Origin: Dickeya chrysanthemi NCPPB 402
GTDB lineage: Bacteria > Pseudomonadota > Gammaproteobacteria > Enterobacterales > Enterobacteriaceae
Direction: 5' to 3'
DNA: 64,000 nucleotides
Assembly (NCBI RefSeq): GCF_000406105.1
Contig: NZ_CM001974.1
Coordinates: 3,412,056 to 3,476,055 of the forward strand
Part shown: positions 32,130 to 43,100 of the stretch, piece by piece
Numbering within the stretch: position 1 is the stretch's first letter
How the letters are laid out: the number at the start of each line of letters is the position of its first letter
Made by a program: the position numbers and the translations under genes
The notes under the pieces: generated by a model
Told to the model about the DNA's origin: nothing
What the model saw: the letters and a program-made list of their open reading frames with translations, nothing else
Database searches by the model: none

Positions 32130-34019
32130 TCAGGCGGTCAGCAGTTGGTTCATACGACGGATAAACTGGTTAGGATCCTCCAGCGTACCGCGTTCGGCAA
32201 ACAACGCCTGCTCCAGCAGCAACTCCACCCATTCGCCGAATTGCGTTTCATCCTGCGTATCGGCGGCACGCTTCACCAGCGCATGTTCCGGATTCAGCTC
32301 AAAGATGTACTTCACTTCCGGCGCCTGTTGGCCGGCAGCGGCGAACAGCTTCGCCATCTGGGTGCTCATGTCGTTGGCATCCGTGGTCACGATTGCCGGA
32401 GTATCGGTCAGGCGGTGGGTCAAGCGCACCTCTTTCACGCGCTCGCCCAACAGCGTCTTAACACGCTCGACAAACGGCTCCAGCGCCTTCTCCGCTTCTT
32501 TCTGCGACTCGTTGGCGTCATCCGCCAGTTTATCCAGCGATTCATCCGCCTTGCTGACCGACTGGAAGGACTTACCGTCAAACTCGGTCAGGTAGCTCAT
32601 CATCCACTCGTCGATACGATCGGAGAGCAGCAAGACTTCAATGCCTTTCTTGCGGAACAGTTCCAGATGCGGGCTGTTCCTGGCGGCGGCGTAGCTGTCG
32701 GCGGTGATGTAGTAGATCTTATCCTGACCTTCCACCATACGGCTGATGTAGTCATCCAGCGACACGGTTTGTGCATCGCTGTCAGCGTGTGTGGAGGCAA
32801 AGCGCAACAGTTTGGCGATGGTTTCGCGATTGCTGCTGTCTTCCGCCGGGCCTTCTTTCAACACCAGACCGAACTGACTCCAGAATGTCTGGTATTTTTC
32901 GCTGTCGTCTTTAGCCAGTTTTTCCAGCATTTGCAGTACGCGCTTGGTCAACGCGGTGCGCAGGCTCTGCGTCACGCGGTTATCCTGCAAAATTTCGCGG
33001 GATACGTTGAGCGGCAGGTCGTTTGAATCGATCAAGCCACGCACAAAACGCAGATAAGTCGGCATGAACTGCTCAGCGTCGTCCATAATGAACACGCGCT
33101 GTACATACAGTTTCAGACCGTGTTTATGGTCACGGTTCCACATATCCCAGGGAGCGGTGGCGGGAATATATAACAGGCTGGTGTATTCCTGTTTCCCTTC
33201 CACCCGGTTATGGCTCCAGCTCAACGGCTCGGTAAAGTCATGGGCGATGTGCTTATAGAACTCGTTGTACTCGTCATCGCTAATTTCTGATTTGCTACGC
33301 GTCCACAACGCCTGGGCCTTGTTGATTTTCTCCCAGGCGACCGTCTCTTCACCGCCCTCTTCCTCACTTTCCGTGCGGGATTCAATTTCCACCGGCAGTG
33401 CGATGTGATCGGAATACTTGCTGATGACTGAGCGTACCCGCCAGTTGTCGAGAAACTCATCTTCGCCTTCACGCAGGTGCAGGGTGATTTCCGTACCGCG
33501 CTCTGGTTTAGCAATATCGGCGATGGTGTATTCGCCTTCGCCGGCAGACTCCCAGAACACGCCCTGCTCAGCGTCAGCCCCCGCCACACGAGTTTTCACC
33601 GTCACCTTATCAGCAACGATAAACGCGGAGTAGAAACCCACCCCGAACTGGCCGATCAACTGGCTGTCTTTCGCCTGATCAGAACCGAGAGATTCCAGAA
33701 ACGCCTTGGTGCCGGATTTGGCGATCGTACCCAAATTGTCGACAACGTCATCGCGGCTCATACCGATACCGTTATCGATAATCGTGAGCGTGCGCTTTTC
33801 CTTATCGATCGATACGCGAACCCGCAATTCACCATCGCCTTCATACAGTTCCGGCGCCGACAGCGCGCGGAAACGCAGTTTATCCGCAGCATCGGACGCG
33901 TTGGAGATCAATTCACGCAGGAACACTTCTTTATTGGAATACAGCGAATGAATCATCAGGTGCAGCAGTTGCTTCACTTCTGACTGGAAGCCACGGGTCT
34001 CTTGGCCTTTCATACTCAT
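32130..34019 (-). CDS. htpG: HtpG, bacterial Hsp90 chaperone
   Basis: ATP-dependent Hsp90-family chaperone in the cytoplasm. The 629-residue protein has the GHKL ATPase domain ([31 protein letters not shown]), the middle domain with its catalytic-loop Arg ([10 protein letters not shown]) and a C-terminal dimerisation domain. I start at the ATG at 34019 (MSMKGQE), which has GGGAAG seven bases upstream; E. coli starts at the equivalent of the next Met, at 34013. A sigma-32 promoter lies about 60 bp upstream. Confidence 0.96.
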   Translation of the reverse strand: MSMKGQETRGFQSEVKQLLHLMIHSLYSNKEVFLRELISNASDAADKLRFRALSAPELYEGDGELRVRVSIDKEKRTLTIIDNGIGMSRDDVVDNLGTIAKSGTKAFLESLGSDQAKDSQLIGQFGVGFYSAFIVADKVTVKTRVAGADAEQGVFWESAGEGEYTIADIAKPERGTEITLHLREGEDEFLDNWRVRSVISKYSDHIALPVEIESRTESEEEGGEETVAWEKINKAQALWTRSKSEISDDEYNEFYKHIAHDFTEPLSWSHNRVEGKQEYTSLLYIPATAPWDMWNRDHKHGLKLYVQRVFIMDDAEQFMPTYLRFVRGLIDSNDLPLNVSREILQDNRVTQSLRTALTKRVLQMLEKLAKDDSEKYQTFWSQFGLVLKEGPAEDSSNRETIAKLLRFASTHADSDAQTVSLDDYISRMVEGQDKIYYITADSYAAARNSPHLELFRKKGIEVLLLSDRIDEWMMSYLTEFDGKSFQSVSKADESLDKLADDANESQKEAEKALEPFVERVKTLLGERVKEVRLTHRLTDTPAIVTTDANDMSTQMAKLFAAAGQQAPEVKYIFELNPEHALVKRAADTQDETQFGEWVELLLEQALFAERGTLEDPNQFIRRMNQLLTA

Positions 34020-34076
34020 TATTACTTCCCTCAATACGTATTTATTCAGTCTGATTCAACGGAGGATGAGCAACAG

Positions 34077-34103
34077 ATGGGGACTAACCGTCAAGGTTTC
34101 AAG
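34077..34103 (-). promoter_or_regulatory. Sigma-32 heat-shock promoter of htpG
   Basis: On the minus strand, CTTGAAA (34103-34097) and CCCCAT (34082-34077) are separated by 14 bp, an excellent match to the sigma-32 consensus. It allows htpG to be induced by heat independently of the upstream recR operon. Confidence 0.9.
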
Positions 34104-34201
34104 GGGGAATTTGCAATTGGCGATACTGAAAGCGTTCGAAATATCAGTAATAAGAATACAGGCCGCCGATTGACGGCCGTAGAGATTGACGATGGTAAAA
34201 A

Positions 34202-34807
34202 TCAGAACCGAATAGGATGACGCCCGGCCAGCGAGTGAGACAGCGTAGTGCCGTCCACCATTTCCAGCTCACCGCCCACCGGCACGCCGTGAGCGATACG
34301 GCTGGCCATGACTCCGTGTTCGGCACACAGCTCGGCGATGTAGTTCGCCGTTGCATCGCCTTCCACCGTCGGGTTGGTGGCCAGAATCACTTCACTGATG
34401 GTTTCCGTCGCCAGACGTTCTTCCAGCCGATCCAACCCGATATCGCCGGGACCGATGCCATCCAGCGGCGACAGATGCCCCATCAACACAAAATAGCGGC
34501 CGGCAAACTGCCCGGTCTGCTCGATGGCGTGGATATCCGCCGGGCTTTCCACCACGCAAATCTGACCGTTCTGTTGACGGCGTGGGTTTGCGCAAATACT
34601 GCAAACCTCCTGCTCGGTAAACGTCCGGCAGTCGGCACAATGACCGATCTCGGACATGGCACGCGTCAGCGCCTGCGCCAGACGCATACCGCCGCTGCGA
34701 TCGCGCTGCAGCAGATGAAATGCCATACGTTGCGCCGATTTCGGCCCCACGCCGGGCAAACAGCGCAGTGCCTCCATCAGCGATTCAAGAAGCGGGCTGG
34801 TTTGCAT
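34202..34807 (-). CDS. recR: RecR recombination mediator
   Basis: Works with RecF and RecO to load RecA on gapped DNA. The 201-residue protein has a helix-hairpin-helix ([17 protein letters not shown]), a four-Cys zinc motif ([16 protein letters not shown]) and a Toprim domain ([16 protein letters not shown]...). Its ATG overlaps the ybaB stop codon (TGATG), so the two are translationally coupled. Confidence 0.97.
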   Translation of the reverse strand: MQTSPLLESLMEALRCLPGVGPKSAQRMAFHLLQRDRSGGMRLAQALTRAMSEIGHCADCRTFTEQEVCSICANPRRQQNGQICVVESPADIHAIEQTGQFAGRYFVLMGHLSPLDGIGPGDIGLDRLEERLATETISEVILATNPTVEGDATANYIAELCAEHGVMASRIAHGVPVGGELEMVDGTTLSHSLAGRHPIRF

Positions 34808-35136
34808 CAGAACGGCATCTTAAAACCGGGCGGCAGCGGAATACCGCTGGAAACCGACGCCATTTTTTCCTGCTGGACTTCAGCGATACGACGAGCGGCA
34901 TCATTGAAGGCTGCTGCAATCAGGTCTTCCAGCATCTCTTTGTCGTCTTCCATCAGGCTCGGGTCAATTTCAACACGACGACAGTTGTGAGCGCCATTGA
35001 TGGTCACCTTCACCAGCCCGGCGCCAGATTCCCCGGTCACTTCCAGAGTGGCCATCTCTTCCTGCGCTTTCTGCATTTTTTCCTGCATCTGCTGCGCCTG
35101 CTTCATCAGATTGCCTAAACCGCCTTTACCAAACAT
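34807..35136 (-). CDS. ybaB: YbaB/EbfC nucleoid-associated protein
   Basis: Small DNA-binding nucleoid-associated protein of 109 residues, found across bacteria between dnaX and recR. The N-terminal half is a long Gln/Met/Glu-rich helix ([20 protein letters not shown]) and the rest carries the family segment [18 protein letters not shown]. The ATG at 35136 follows AGAGAACGAT; longer in-frame starts run into dnaX sequence. Confidence 0.95.
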   Translation of the reverse strand: MFGKGGLGNLMKQAQQMQEKMQKAQEEMATLEVTGESGAGLVKVTINGAHNCRRVEIDPSLMEDDKEMLEDLIAAAFNDAARRIAEVQQEKMASVSSGIPLPPGFKMPF

Positions 35137-35179
35137 ATCGTTCTCTCTACCACTTTCGGGCTGCCAATCGGCAGCGGGG

Positions 35180-37198
35180 TTAAACGGGGCGGATACTCTC
35201 TTCGTCCAGTTCCGCGTCAAAGAAACGCCGCAGCGTTTGAATATTACTATCCGCCATGATGGACTGACGCGCCTGCGCCAGCTTCTCTTCATAAATGGCC
35301 TGACGCCACTCCAACGGCGTACGCACTGCTGAAGCGTCGTCTTCAATAATCGTCAGGCTAACCGTACGGCCATAATGCGCCGACAACGCCTCCGACAACG
35401 TTTTTTGCGCTGCCGTCGAATTCAGATGACGCTGGGAAGAACGCAGATGCAAATGAATCACGCCCTCCTCCGGCATCTCTTTAAATGCATTAAGCGCCAA
35501 TTGCTGTACCAGTTTCGGCAACGTCAGGCGATTGATTTCCGCCGCCCAGGCATCGCGATCCATGGCTTCAACCGCCAGTCGCGCCGCCAGCTCCGGCGTT
35601 TTTTCATATTCCAGCGCCGAACGCAGCGCCTTAGGCGTGGTTACCGGCGCCGTTTCCACCGGCTCGGCTTTCTTCTGCGCTCGCCAGCGATACGCTTCCT
35701 GCTTTTTCTGCTCTTCCTGCGCCACGGCTTTCGCCGCCATTTGCTGCTGACCACGCTCGCTCACCGAAGCCAACCGCTCCAGCGCCGAGTTTACCGGCCG
35801 CGTTTTTCCTGACGCCGCCGGTTCAGCCTTTTTTGTGGGGGTATTCCCCTGCCGGTTCAACAACTGGCTACGCGCCTGCAACAACTGTGCGGTTGCATCC
35901 GGCAAATTGTTTTCCGGGACTGGCGGCGCAGGTGGCTCACTGCCTGTTGCCGGCGCACGGTTGACCACGGGTTCGTCGCCGGGTAATACGGCAGGCATCG
36001 CACTGGCGGTCCGGGCAGATGACGGCGCACGCGCCGATTCAGCGGCTAACGGCGTACCCGTCGCAGACGCAGTCAATGGCGCACTGACCGGAACCGGCTC
36101 GGCAATCGTCTGGCTGGGATGAAACGCCAGCGCCCGTAACAATGCCATTTCCACACCCATACGGCGATCCGGCGCGTAAGGCAGTTCCTTACGCCCTACC
36201 AACAACGTTTGATAATAGAGTTGTACCTCAGCAGGCGGGATCACCCGCGCCAGCTCGCGCAACCGTGGAGCAACCTGCTGGTATTCGTCTCCCAAAGCGG
36301 AAGGCAATAACTGCAACATGGCAATTCGGTGCAACAGCGTCAGGGTTTCCACCAACAACGCTTCCCAATCAACACCGCGCGCCGCTGCCTGCCCCATCAG
36401 CGCCATTACGCCGGCACCGTCGCCTTTCACCAGTGCTTCGATCAACGCCAGCGGCTGTTCATCGTCCAGTGTGCCCAGCATCTGACTAACGGCGGCGGCA
36501 GTGACCTGCCCTTGCCCCATGGCAATCGCCTGATCGGTCAGGCTCAGCGCATCACGCAGGCTTCCGTCGGCGGCGCGAGCCAGCAATTGCAGCGCACGCG
36601 GTTCCGCAACCAACTGTTCCTGCTCCAGCACCTGCTGCAAATGCTGGCGAATCTGCTCGGCATCAAGCGCCTTGAGATGAAATTGCAAGCAACGGGACAG
36701 AATAGTCACCGGCAGTTTTTGCGGATCCGTAGTCGCCAGCAGGAATTTTACGTGCGGCGGCGGCTCTTCCAGCGTTTTCAACAACGCGTTGAAACTGTGG
36801 CGGGAGAGCATGTGTACTTCGTCGATCAGGTAGACCTTAAAGCGGCCGCGGGCCGGCGCGTATTGCACGTTATCCAGCAGATCGCGGGTATCTTCCACTT
36901 TAGTACGGGATGCGGCGTCAATCTCGATCAGATCGACAAAGCGCCCTTGCTCGATTTCCCGGCAAGTGTCGCACTGGCCGCAAGGCGTCGCCGTCACTCC
37001 CGTTTCGCAATTCAGCCCTTTTGCCAGCAAACGGGCGATCGTCGTCTTACCTACGCCCCGAGTACCGGAAAACAGATAGGCATGATGGATGCGGCCTAAC
37101 GAAAGACCATTGGCTAACGCCGTCAGGACATGTTCCTGACCGACCACATCAGCAAAGATTTGGGGACGCCATTTACGGGCAAGAACCTGATAGCTCAT
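35180..37198 (-). CDS. dnaX: DNA polymerase III tau subunit (gamma by frameshift)
   Basis: Clamp-loader ATPase and replisome organiser. The 672-residue tau protein has the AAA+ P-loop ([19 protein letters not shown]), a zinc module ([16 protein letters not shown]), DEVHMLS, a proline/alanine-rich linker (about 370-450) and the C-terminal tau-specific domains ([19 protein letters not shown]). ATG at 37198 follows a TTG codon and matches the E. coli start [13 protein letters not shown] -1 frameshift at codons 456-457 would give a 458-residue gamma protein ending Lys-Lys-Gly. Heads the dnaX-ybaB-recR cluster. Confidence 0.96.
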   Translation of the reverse strand: MSYQVLARKWRPQIFADVVGQEHVLTALANGLSLGRIHHAYLFSGTRGVGKTTIARLLAKGLNCETGVTATPCGQCDTCREIEQGRFVDLIEIDAASRTKVEDTRDLLDNVQYAPARGRFKVYLIDEVHMLSRHSFNALLKTLEEPPPHVKFLLATTDPQKLPVTILSRCLQFHLKALDAEQIRQHLQQVLEQEQLVAEPRALQLLARAADGSLRDALSLTDQAIAMGQGQVTAAAVSQMLGTLDDEQPLALIEALVKGDGAGVMALMGQAAARGVDWEALLVETLTLLHRIAMLQLLPSALGDEYQQVAPRLRELARVIPPAEVQLYYQTLLVGRKELPYAPDRRMGVEMALLRALAFHPSQTIAEPVPVSAPLTASATGTPLAAESARAPSSARTASAMPAVLPGDEPVVNRAPATGSEPPAPPVPENNLPDATAQLLQARSQLLNRQGNTPTKKAEPAASGKTRPVNSALERLASVSERGQQQMAAKAVAQEEQKKQEAYRWRAQKKAEPVETAPVTTPKALRSALEYEKTPELAARLAVEAMDRDAWAAEINRLTLPKLVQQLALNAFKEMPEEGVIHLHLRSSQRHLNSTAAQKTLSEALSAHYGRTVSLTIIEDDASAVRTPLEWRQAIYEEKLAQARQSIMADSNIQTLRRFFDAELDEESIRPV
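35793..35850 (-). promoter_or_regulatory. Programmed -1 frameshift signal in dnaX
   Basis: On the minus strand: an internal Shine-Dalgarno-like AGGGG (35850-35846), the slippery heptamer A AAA AAG (35834-35828) in frame, a -1 stop TGA (35825-35823), and a stem of ten positions with one mismatch (35822-35813 with 35802-35793) around a ten-base loop. All three elements match the E. coli dnaX arrangement. Confidence 0.93.
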
Positions 37199-37272
37199 CA
37201 ATACCGCAGCAGTTGAGTTATTGAGGAGGTGATGCTAACACAGTCTCGCCGCCATCGGCGAGACTGCCATCA

Positions 37273-37821
37273 TCAATGGCCGGGGAAATCGACCAGGCTG
37301 TAGCAGGTGATGCCCATGTTTTCAAGGCGCTGCTGTCCACCCAGGTCGAAGAGATTGATGATGAAAGCGGCGTCAGAGACCTGACCGCCAAGGCGGCGAA
37401 TCAGCTTAACGGTGGCTTCAATCGTGCCGCCCGTCGCCAACAGATCGTCTACCACCAGTACATGGTCGGCGGCGGAAATGGAGTCGGCGTGAATCTCCAG
37501 CGTATCGCTGCCGTACTCCAGTTCGTAGCTTTCGCTCAACGTCGCGCGCGGCAGTTTACCCGGCTTACGCACCGGAACAAACCCGACGCCCAACGCCAGC
37601 GCCACCGGTGCGCCGAACAGGAAACCACGCGCTTCGGTACCGACGACTTTGGTAATGCCGGTGCCCTGATAGCGTTTAACCAGCATAGCGATGCTCGCCG
37701 AATAGGCCTGCGGATCCTCCAGCAGGCTGGTCACATCACGAAACAGTATGCCCGGCTTCGGATAATCCGGAATACTCTTGATACTGTTTTTAATCAATTC
37801 TGGCTGCTGAGTTGCGGTCAT
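37273..37821 (-). CDS. apt: Adenine phosphoribosyltransferase
   Basis: Salvages adenine to AMP using PRPP. The 182-residue protein carries the PRPP-binding motif [16 protein letters not shown] and the family segments [17 protein letters not shown] and [18 protein letters not shown]. It is upstream of dnaX in the same direction, as in E. coli, with about 75 bp between them. Confidence 0.97.
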   Translation of the reverse strand: MTATQQPELIKNSIKSIPDYPKPGILFRDVTSLLEDPQAYSASIAMLVKRYQGTGITKVVGTEARGFLFGAPVALALGVGFVPVRKPGKLPRATLSESYELEYGSDTLEIHADSISAADHVLVVDDLLATGGTIEATVKLIRRLGGQVSDAAFIINLFDLGGQQRLENMGITCYSLVDFPGH

Positions 37822-37999
37822 AATGTTGTGCCTGATAAAACCTTATATTCACTGAACACCGCCACGCTTTTTCACCCTGTCGCCCAGGGGCATTAACGAT
37901 AAAATACGGCAGCGGCTCGCGCACGAAAACGCTCAAATCTAGTCAAACTGATTGGCAAATGCAACCGGCCTACGTCGATCTGCGCATTTTTATCGCAGG

Positions 38000-38368
38000 C
38001 TATTGCTTGGGATCAATAACCGGTAAACGCAGCATAAACGTCAGCAACGCCGCCAAAATCACCAGCAGCAATCCCCTGACCCAATTGATCTCCACCAGCC
38101 ATAGCGACACCGCAAAAGTTGCGATAATCACCAGCACCGCTTTGGTTTTGACGCCCGGCGGCAAAGCCCGGTGTTGTTGCCAATGGCGCAAATACCCGCC
38201 GAACCAGGAACGATACAACAACCAGTAGTGAAAACGCGGCGATGATCGGGCAAAGCACCAAGCGGCCAGCAATAAAAACGGCGTAGTCGGCAGTAACGGC
38301 AAGACTACGCCTAGCGCCGCCAGTACCACCGCCAGCCACCCTATGATTATCAGCACGACTCGATACAT
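38000..38368 (-). CDS. ybaN: YbaN inner-membrane protein (DUF454)
   Basis: The 122-residue DUF454 protein has three or four hydrophobic segments (VVLIIIGWLAVVLAALGVVL; PFLLLAAWCF; LLLVILAALLTFML) and the family motif LPTTPFLLLAAWCFARSSPRFH. Function is unknown. The ATG at 38368 is chosen for its GGAGGTGAG ribosome-binding site and agreement with E. coli YbaN. Confidence 0.92.
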   Translation of the reverse strand: MYRVVLIIIGWLAVVLAALGVVLPLLPTTPFLLLAAWCFARSSPRFHYWLLYRSWFGGYLRHWQQHRALPPGVKTKAVLVIIATFAVSLWLVEINWVRGLLLVILAALLTFMLRLPVIDPKQ

Positions 38369-38495
38369 CTCACCTCCGATTATTCCCACACTGATTTATT
38401 CCCGGAGGTTCTCCAGCCGGGCTGCGGTTGTGCCAATCGCAATCCACAGGAATCGTTGTATCATAACGTCACGTTAACTCAACACATCGCCGTAC

Positions 38496-39266
38496 ATGTT
38501 TGAAAATTCCATCCTCGACCCGATTCACGCTTTTCTTCACGCCACAACGCCGGACGAGTGGATCGCCGAAGCACGTAAACCGGAAAACCTGCCTACGTTG
38601 CTGCGCGATCATCTACTGTGCGAACTGAAAGCCGCCCAGAGCGCCTTGTTTCTGCTCCGGCGTTATGCGGTGGATCAGGACATCCGACATCAGTTGCAGG
38701 ACTGGATTGCACCGTATGAAAATTTTGCTTATCGGGGCATCGGGGATAGGCAAACGCTGACGGCAAACGGACTGATTTCCCGGCAGATCACCGCACGTTC
38801 CGGCTGCCATTACAGTCAGGACATGATCGACAAGATGGTGCTGCTGATCCGTGAAGAGCTGCACCATTTCTATCAAGTGCTGGAGATTATGGAGCACAAA
38901 GGCATTGCTTATGAGAACATCCCGGCCAGCCGTTACGCCCGGGGTATGACGCAGCACATGAAAACGCATGAGCCGGATGCGCTGGTGGACAAACTCATCA
39001 TCGGCGCCTTTATCGAAGCACGTTCCTGCGAGCGTTTCGCCAGGCTGGCTCCCCACCTGGAAGAGGATCTGCGCAAGTTCTATATATCACTGTTACGCTC
39101 TGAAGCACGCCACTATCAGGATTATCTGGCGCTGGCGGAACAGATTGCCGGTAAAGACATCACCGCACGCATTGCATTCTTTGCGCACACGGAAGCGCAA
39201 CTGATTACCAGCCCGGACAACGATTTCAAATTCCACAGCGGCAAACCGGCGCTCAGTACGCACTGA
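38496..39266 (+). CDS. miaE: MiaE tRNA-(ms2io6A37) hydroxylase
   Basis: Non-haem diiron monooxygenase that hydroxylates the isopentenyl side chain of ms2i6A37 in tRNA. The 256-residue protein shows ferritin-like ligand motifs: ELKAAQSA, REELHHFYQVLEIM, EARSCERF and SEARHYQDYL (paired ExxH-type Glu and His). Known in Salmonella but absent from E. coli K-12. Here it lies between ybaN and priC, where K-12 has nothing. Confidence 0.9.
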   Translation: MFENSILDPIHAFLHATTPDEWIAEARKPENLPTLLRDHLLCELKAAQSALFLLRRYAVDQDIRHQLQDWIAPYENFAYRGIGDRQTLTANGLISRQITARSGCHYSQDMIDKMVLLIREELHHFYQVLEIMEHKGIAYENIPASRYARGMTQHMKTHEPDALVDKLIIGAFIEARSCERFARLAPHLEEDLRKFYISLLRSEARHYQDYLALAEQIAGKDITARIAFFAHTEAQLITSPDNDFKFHSGKPALSTH

Positions 39267-39330
39267 CCCGGCCCGAGATTCCACCAGCCGCGACTTACGG
39301 ATACCGCGGTCGACCGACGGAGGACACGCC

Positions 39331-39864
39331 ATGGACACACAGGCACTGCTGGCGGCGTTGGCGCGCCAGATTGATACGCTGGCACGAGAGATCGAACCGG
39401 TCGCAGCACGACAAGCACCCCGATCACGTTTTGATCGCCAGTTGTTTAGCTGTTATGGCACCCGGCTGGGCGATTATCTCGACGAGATTCGTCATAACTA
39501 CCAGTACCTGCAGCAATATGTGCAGGAACAACGTCTGGATCGGGTGGCGTTCATGGCGGAGAGATTGCTGACGCAAATGACGGCGCTACAGCGGGAACTG
39601 GCGACTCAACCGTTGCGGGCACAGGAGCCTGCAACGCCGGCACCTCAGGATCGATACCAGAAACTGGCGGAATATCAGGGCTATGAGCGTCGGCTGTTGG
39701 CCATGATTCAGGACAGGGAAAGCCTGCTGACAACGCAAAGCCAGCTCAGCGAACAACAACGTCTGCAACGCGAGCTGGCGGCGCTGGAAGGCCGCCTGGC
39801 ACGTTGCCGTCAGGCACTGACGAAACTGGAGCGGCAAATTGAACGTCAGGAACAGGGATATTGA
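39331..39864 (+). CDS. priC: PriC primosomal replication protein N''
   Basis: Helps load DnaB at stalled forks in the PriC-dependent restart pathway. The 177-residue protein is Gln/Arg/Leu-rich and largely alpha-helical (YLQQYVQEQRLDRVAFMAERLL; RLQRELAALEGRLARCRQAL), matching the family in length and in the N-terminal pattern SRFDRQLFSCYGTRLGDYLDEI (quoted in part: RFDRQLF). Between miaE and ybaM, in the conserved E. coli position relative to ybaM and mscK. Confidence 0.88.
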   Translation: MDTQALLAALARQIDTLAREIEPVAARQAPRSRFDRQLFSCYGTRLGDYLDEIRHNYQYLQQYVQEQRLDRVAFMAERLLTQMTALQRELATQPLRAQEPATPAPQDRYQKLAEYQGYERRLLAMIQDRESLLTTQSQLSEQQRLQRELAALEGRLARCRQALTKLERQIERQEQGY

Positions 39865-39942
39865 CCTTGATGTCCCTCGTTCACTATTTTTTCTGCTATG
39901 TTTTAGAAAAAACAGCACAGGATCGGAGCGAGATAGAAAATC

Positions 39943-40110
39943 ATGCCGCTGGAAAATGAAACGCCGGACGTCAAACTGGCGGTCGATCTCATCATGCTGC
40001 TGGAAGAGAACCAGATAGCACCGGAAGTCGTACTGGCGGCGCTGGAAATCGTACGTCGGGACTACCAGCTAAAGGCCGATGCACACGCCCAACACACCAC
40101 GTCGGCCTGA
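39943..40110 (+). CDS. ybaM: YbaM small protein (DUF2496)
   Basis: A 55-residue protein matching E. coli YbaM ([41 protein letters not shown]). Function unknown. ATG at 39943 follows GGAGCG. It stands behind priC as in E. coli, where the two are often co-transcribed. Confidence 0.93.
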   Translation: MPLENETPDVKLAVDLIMLLEENQIAPEVVLAALEIVRRDYQLKADAHAQHTTSA

Positions 40111-40135
40111 CGCCGGAGCGGGTTTCCCTCCGGCG
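40111..40135. terminator. Hairpin between ybaM and mscK
   Basis: Eight-bp stem CGCCGGAG/CTCCGGCG (40111-40118 and 40128-40135) begins right after the ybaM stop, between convergent genes. No T-run follows. Confidence 0.5.
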
Positions 40136-40179
40136 ACACACCCATGACCGACATCTCTCCTGCTACACCACGACGTTAA

Positions 40180-43100
40180 TTATCGGGCCTCCCCCTCATT
40201 GAGCGGCGGGGTCAACGCACGGGAGATTTCCTGTACTTCTTTGCCCTGCGTGTTATGCAGGTAAACTTCCAACTGATTGAAAGCAATATCGATATTATTT
40301 TCGCGACACAGCCTGTCGATAGTCCGGTTCAATTCATCCACGGTATAACTACGGTCACGCAGTTCGCGCACATACAAACGCAGCTCATGTTCCAGCGCAC
40401 TCGCACCAAACGACAGGAAAAAGACCTGCGGTTCCGGATCCGTCATTACTCGCGGGTTATCACGCGCCGCCTGCAGCAAAATCTCTTTCACTTTATCCAG
40501 ATCGGAACCGTAAGCGACACCGATACGGATCAGCACGCGTGTGATGGTATCCGACAACGACCAGTTGATCAGTCGTTCAGTCACAAACGCCTTGTTGGGA
40601 ATGATCACTTCCTTGCGGTCAAAATCGGTAATCGTGGTGGCGCGAATACGGATCTTGCTGACTGAACCAGAAAACGTACCGATGGTAATGGTATCGCCGA
40701 TGCGCACCGGTCGTTCGAACAGGATAATCAGGCCCGACACAAAGTTGGCGAAAATCTCCTGTAAACCAAACCCCAGACCTACGGATAGTGCCGCCACCAG
40801 CCATTGCAGCTTGTCCCAGGATACCCCCAGCGAGCCGAGCGACGTCACCGCACCGACAGCGGTAATCAAATAGGTCAGCACCGTAGTGATGGCATAAGAC
40901 GTTCCCTGCCGCAGTTGCAAACGCGAGAGCACCAGCACTTCCAGCAAGCCCGGCAGGTTACGGGTCATCACATACGCCACGCCGCCAATCACCAGCGCGA
41001 CCAACAAGTTACCGAGCGTGACCGGTTGCAATACCGTGCCGCTGGCATTCGCCGTGCTGTAATGCCATAGGGTTATACTGTCCAAATAAGAGAAGACGGT
41101 CACCAGATCAGTCCAGATCCAGTAAAACGCACCGGAAAATGCCAGAAACAACACCATCGTGGTCAGGCGTAGAGATTGCTGGCTGATCTGCTCCAACGCC
41201 AGCGGCGCTTCCGGAACGGGTTCGCTCCCTTCAGCGCCTTCCTTGACCAGATTCTGACGGCGCGCCACGGCGCGACGATATGCCAGACGACGAGCGGCAA
41301 CGCTTAAACCACGAATCGTGGCGAAATAAACGATATTCCAGACGATCAACAGGTAAAGGCTGTCAACCCAACGACTTGCCAGCCGCAGCGTGGTATAGAA
41401 AAACCCGTTCAGCATCAGTCCGATGAGAAACAGCGGCATGGCCGCCATCATCGTCACCACAATCAGTTGCACGGTATGGCGCTCTTTTTCCCGCCAGCAA
41501 TCACGGCATACCGGAAAGACTAAAATGGTCAACAACAGCAGGTTACAGACGACGATCATCTGCCCAATGACGTCATCCACCAAGTATAGCGGCGCTTTCT
41601 CTCCTACCACCGACCAGAACATCAACGGCAGCAACGCGCCGCCGAGTCGCACCGTCTGACGCCGGTAATGCGCACAACGGGAAGCCGGAATATTGAAGTG
41701 CCGCTCGCTCAGGCTACCCGGCTTAAGGCTGAACCAGGCTGTGGCGAAGACCATCCAGAACAGTGCCAGATGCTCGCTCAGCAGCCAGGCGAAGCCACTC
41801 ATCTGGCTATCGGTTCGTTTCAGCCATACCCCCAGCGAGAGGATGACCAACACCCCCGGCAAGGTGCGCAGAATCAACAACAAAATGGCTTTTGGCGTAT
41901 GTAGCTGGCTGTCGCGCTTCAGTTGCCCCACATCACCCGCCAGTTTCCCCATATAGGCATCAATACTTTTGCGTCGCCACCAAAGCAGACCGACCAACAC
42001 CAATGCCGGGATAACCAACAGCAGTGAATCCATCAACGCCTGACGTAACTGCACCCCTTTAAGATTGAAACGCAGGTTTTTTACCTGCTGTTTCAGCGCC
42101 GACGGCAGATCTTTAATCCAGCTCCAATCCATGGGTTTATTACTGCTGACCCAGAAAATTTGCTGAGTCAGGGTACGTTGCAGCGAATTATTAACACTCA
42201 CCAACTGCTGGCGGCTGATTTGCAGATTAATCGCCAGCATCAGTTGATTGCCGAGTTGCTTATTGAGTTGATCGAGCAATTCGCGACGCATGTCCAGAAT
42301 CTGTCCCAACGCATCCGTCACCTCGGCATCGACGGTAGCGTTGCTATGCTGAACCAATTGCTGGATATATTCATCGCCACGGAACAGCACATCGCGTTGC
42401 TGGTTTATATCAAACTGCTCCAGACGCAGATCGGCTATCTGGGTACTGATATCGCTCATCGCATCGGCTGACGGCAGATTTTGCTGTTGCTGATACAGAA
42501 TACGCGACAGTAACAAACTGCCTTTTAGTACCGTAACTTGTTCTTTCAGGTTACGTTCCGACTGTGTGGCCCGATCCAACCAGTTTTTAACCTGAATACT
42601 CTCCTGAACCAGCGTATTGCCCGCTTCGGTCGCTTTGATCAGCCGCTGGCTGAGTTGACGATTCGTCTCCATTTCCGCCTTCACCAGCGGGTTTTCCTGA
42701 ATACGTTGTAACTCATCCGAATTCTGCGCTTCCTTGGCGGTTTTTTCCGACAAATTAAGGCGTTTATTGTTAATAAACCCTTGCAGCGTCTGTACCATAT
42801 GTTCCAGTTGACCGATCTGAGCGGCGGTGTAATCCCGCTGTTTTTGCAGCAGATCCTGCATGGTGGTATTCACTTCCAAACTTTTACGCTGCTGCTCCAT
42901 CTGCAAACCGACCAGCGTCTGCTCCGCCTGCAGCAAAATCTGCTGGCTCGGCCGCAGCGGCTCCTGTGACGGGTCAAGCCCACTGAGCTGAGTACGTAAC
43001 TGCTGGCTGCGCTGCGACGCTGCGTATAATGCGCTTTGCACCCGCTCCGGCTGGGTTTGCAGCGAAATCAGCTGGCTATTGTAGGTGGATAAATTTTCCT

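Noticed and set aside
32046..33026. 326-codon frame opposite htpG
   Set aside because: Antisense shadow of htpG, starting in its terminator region.
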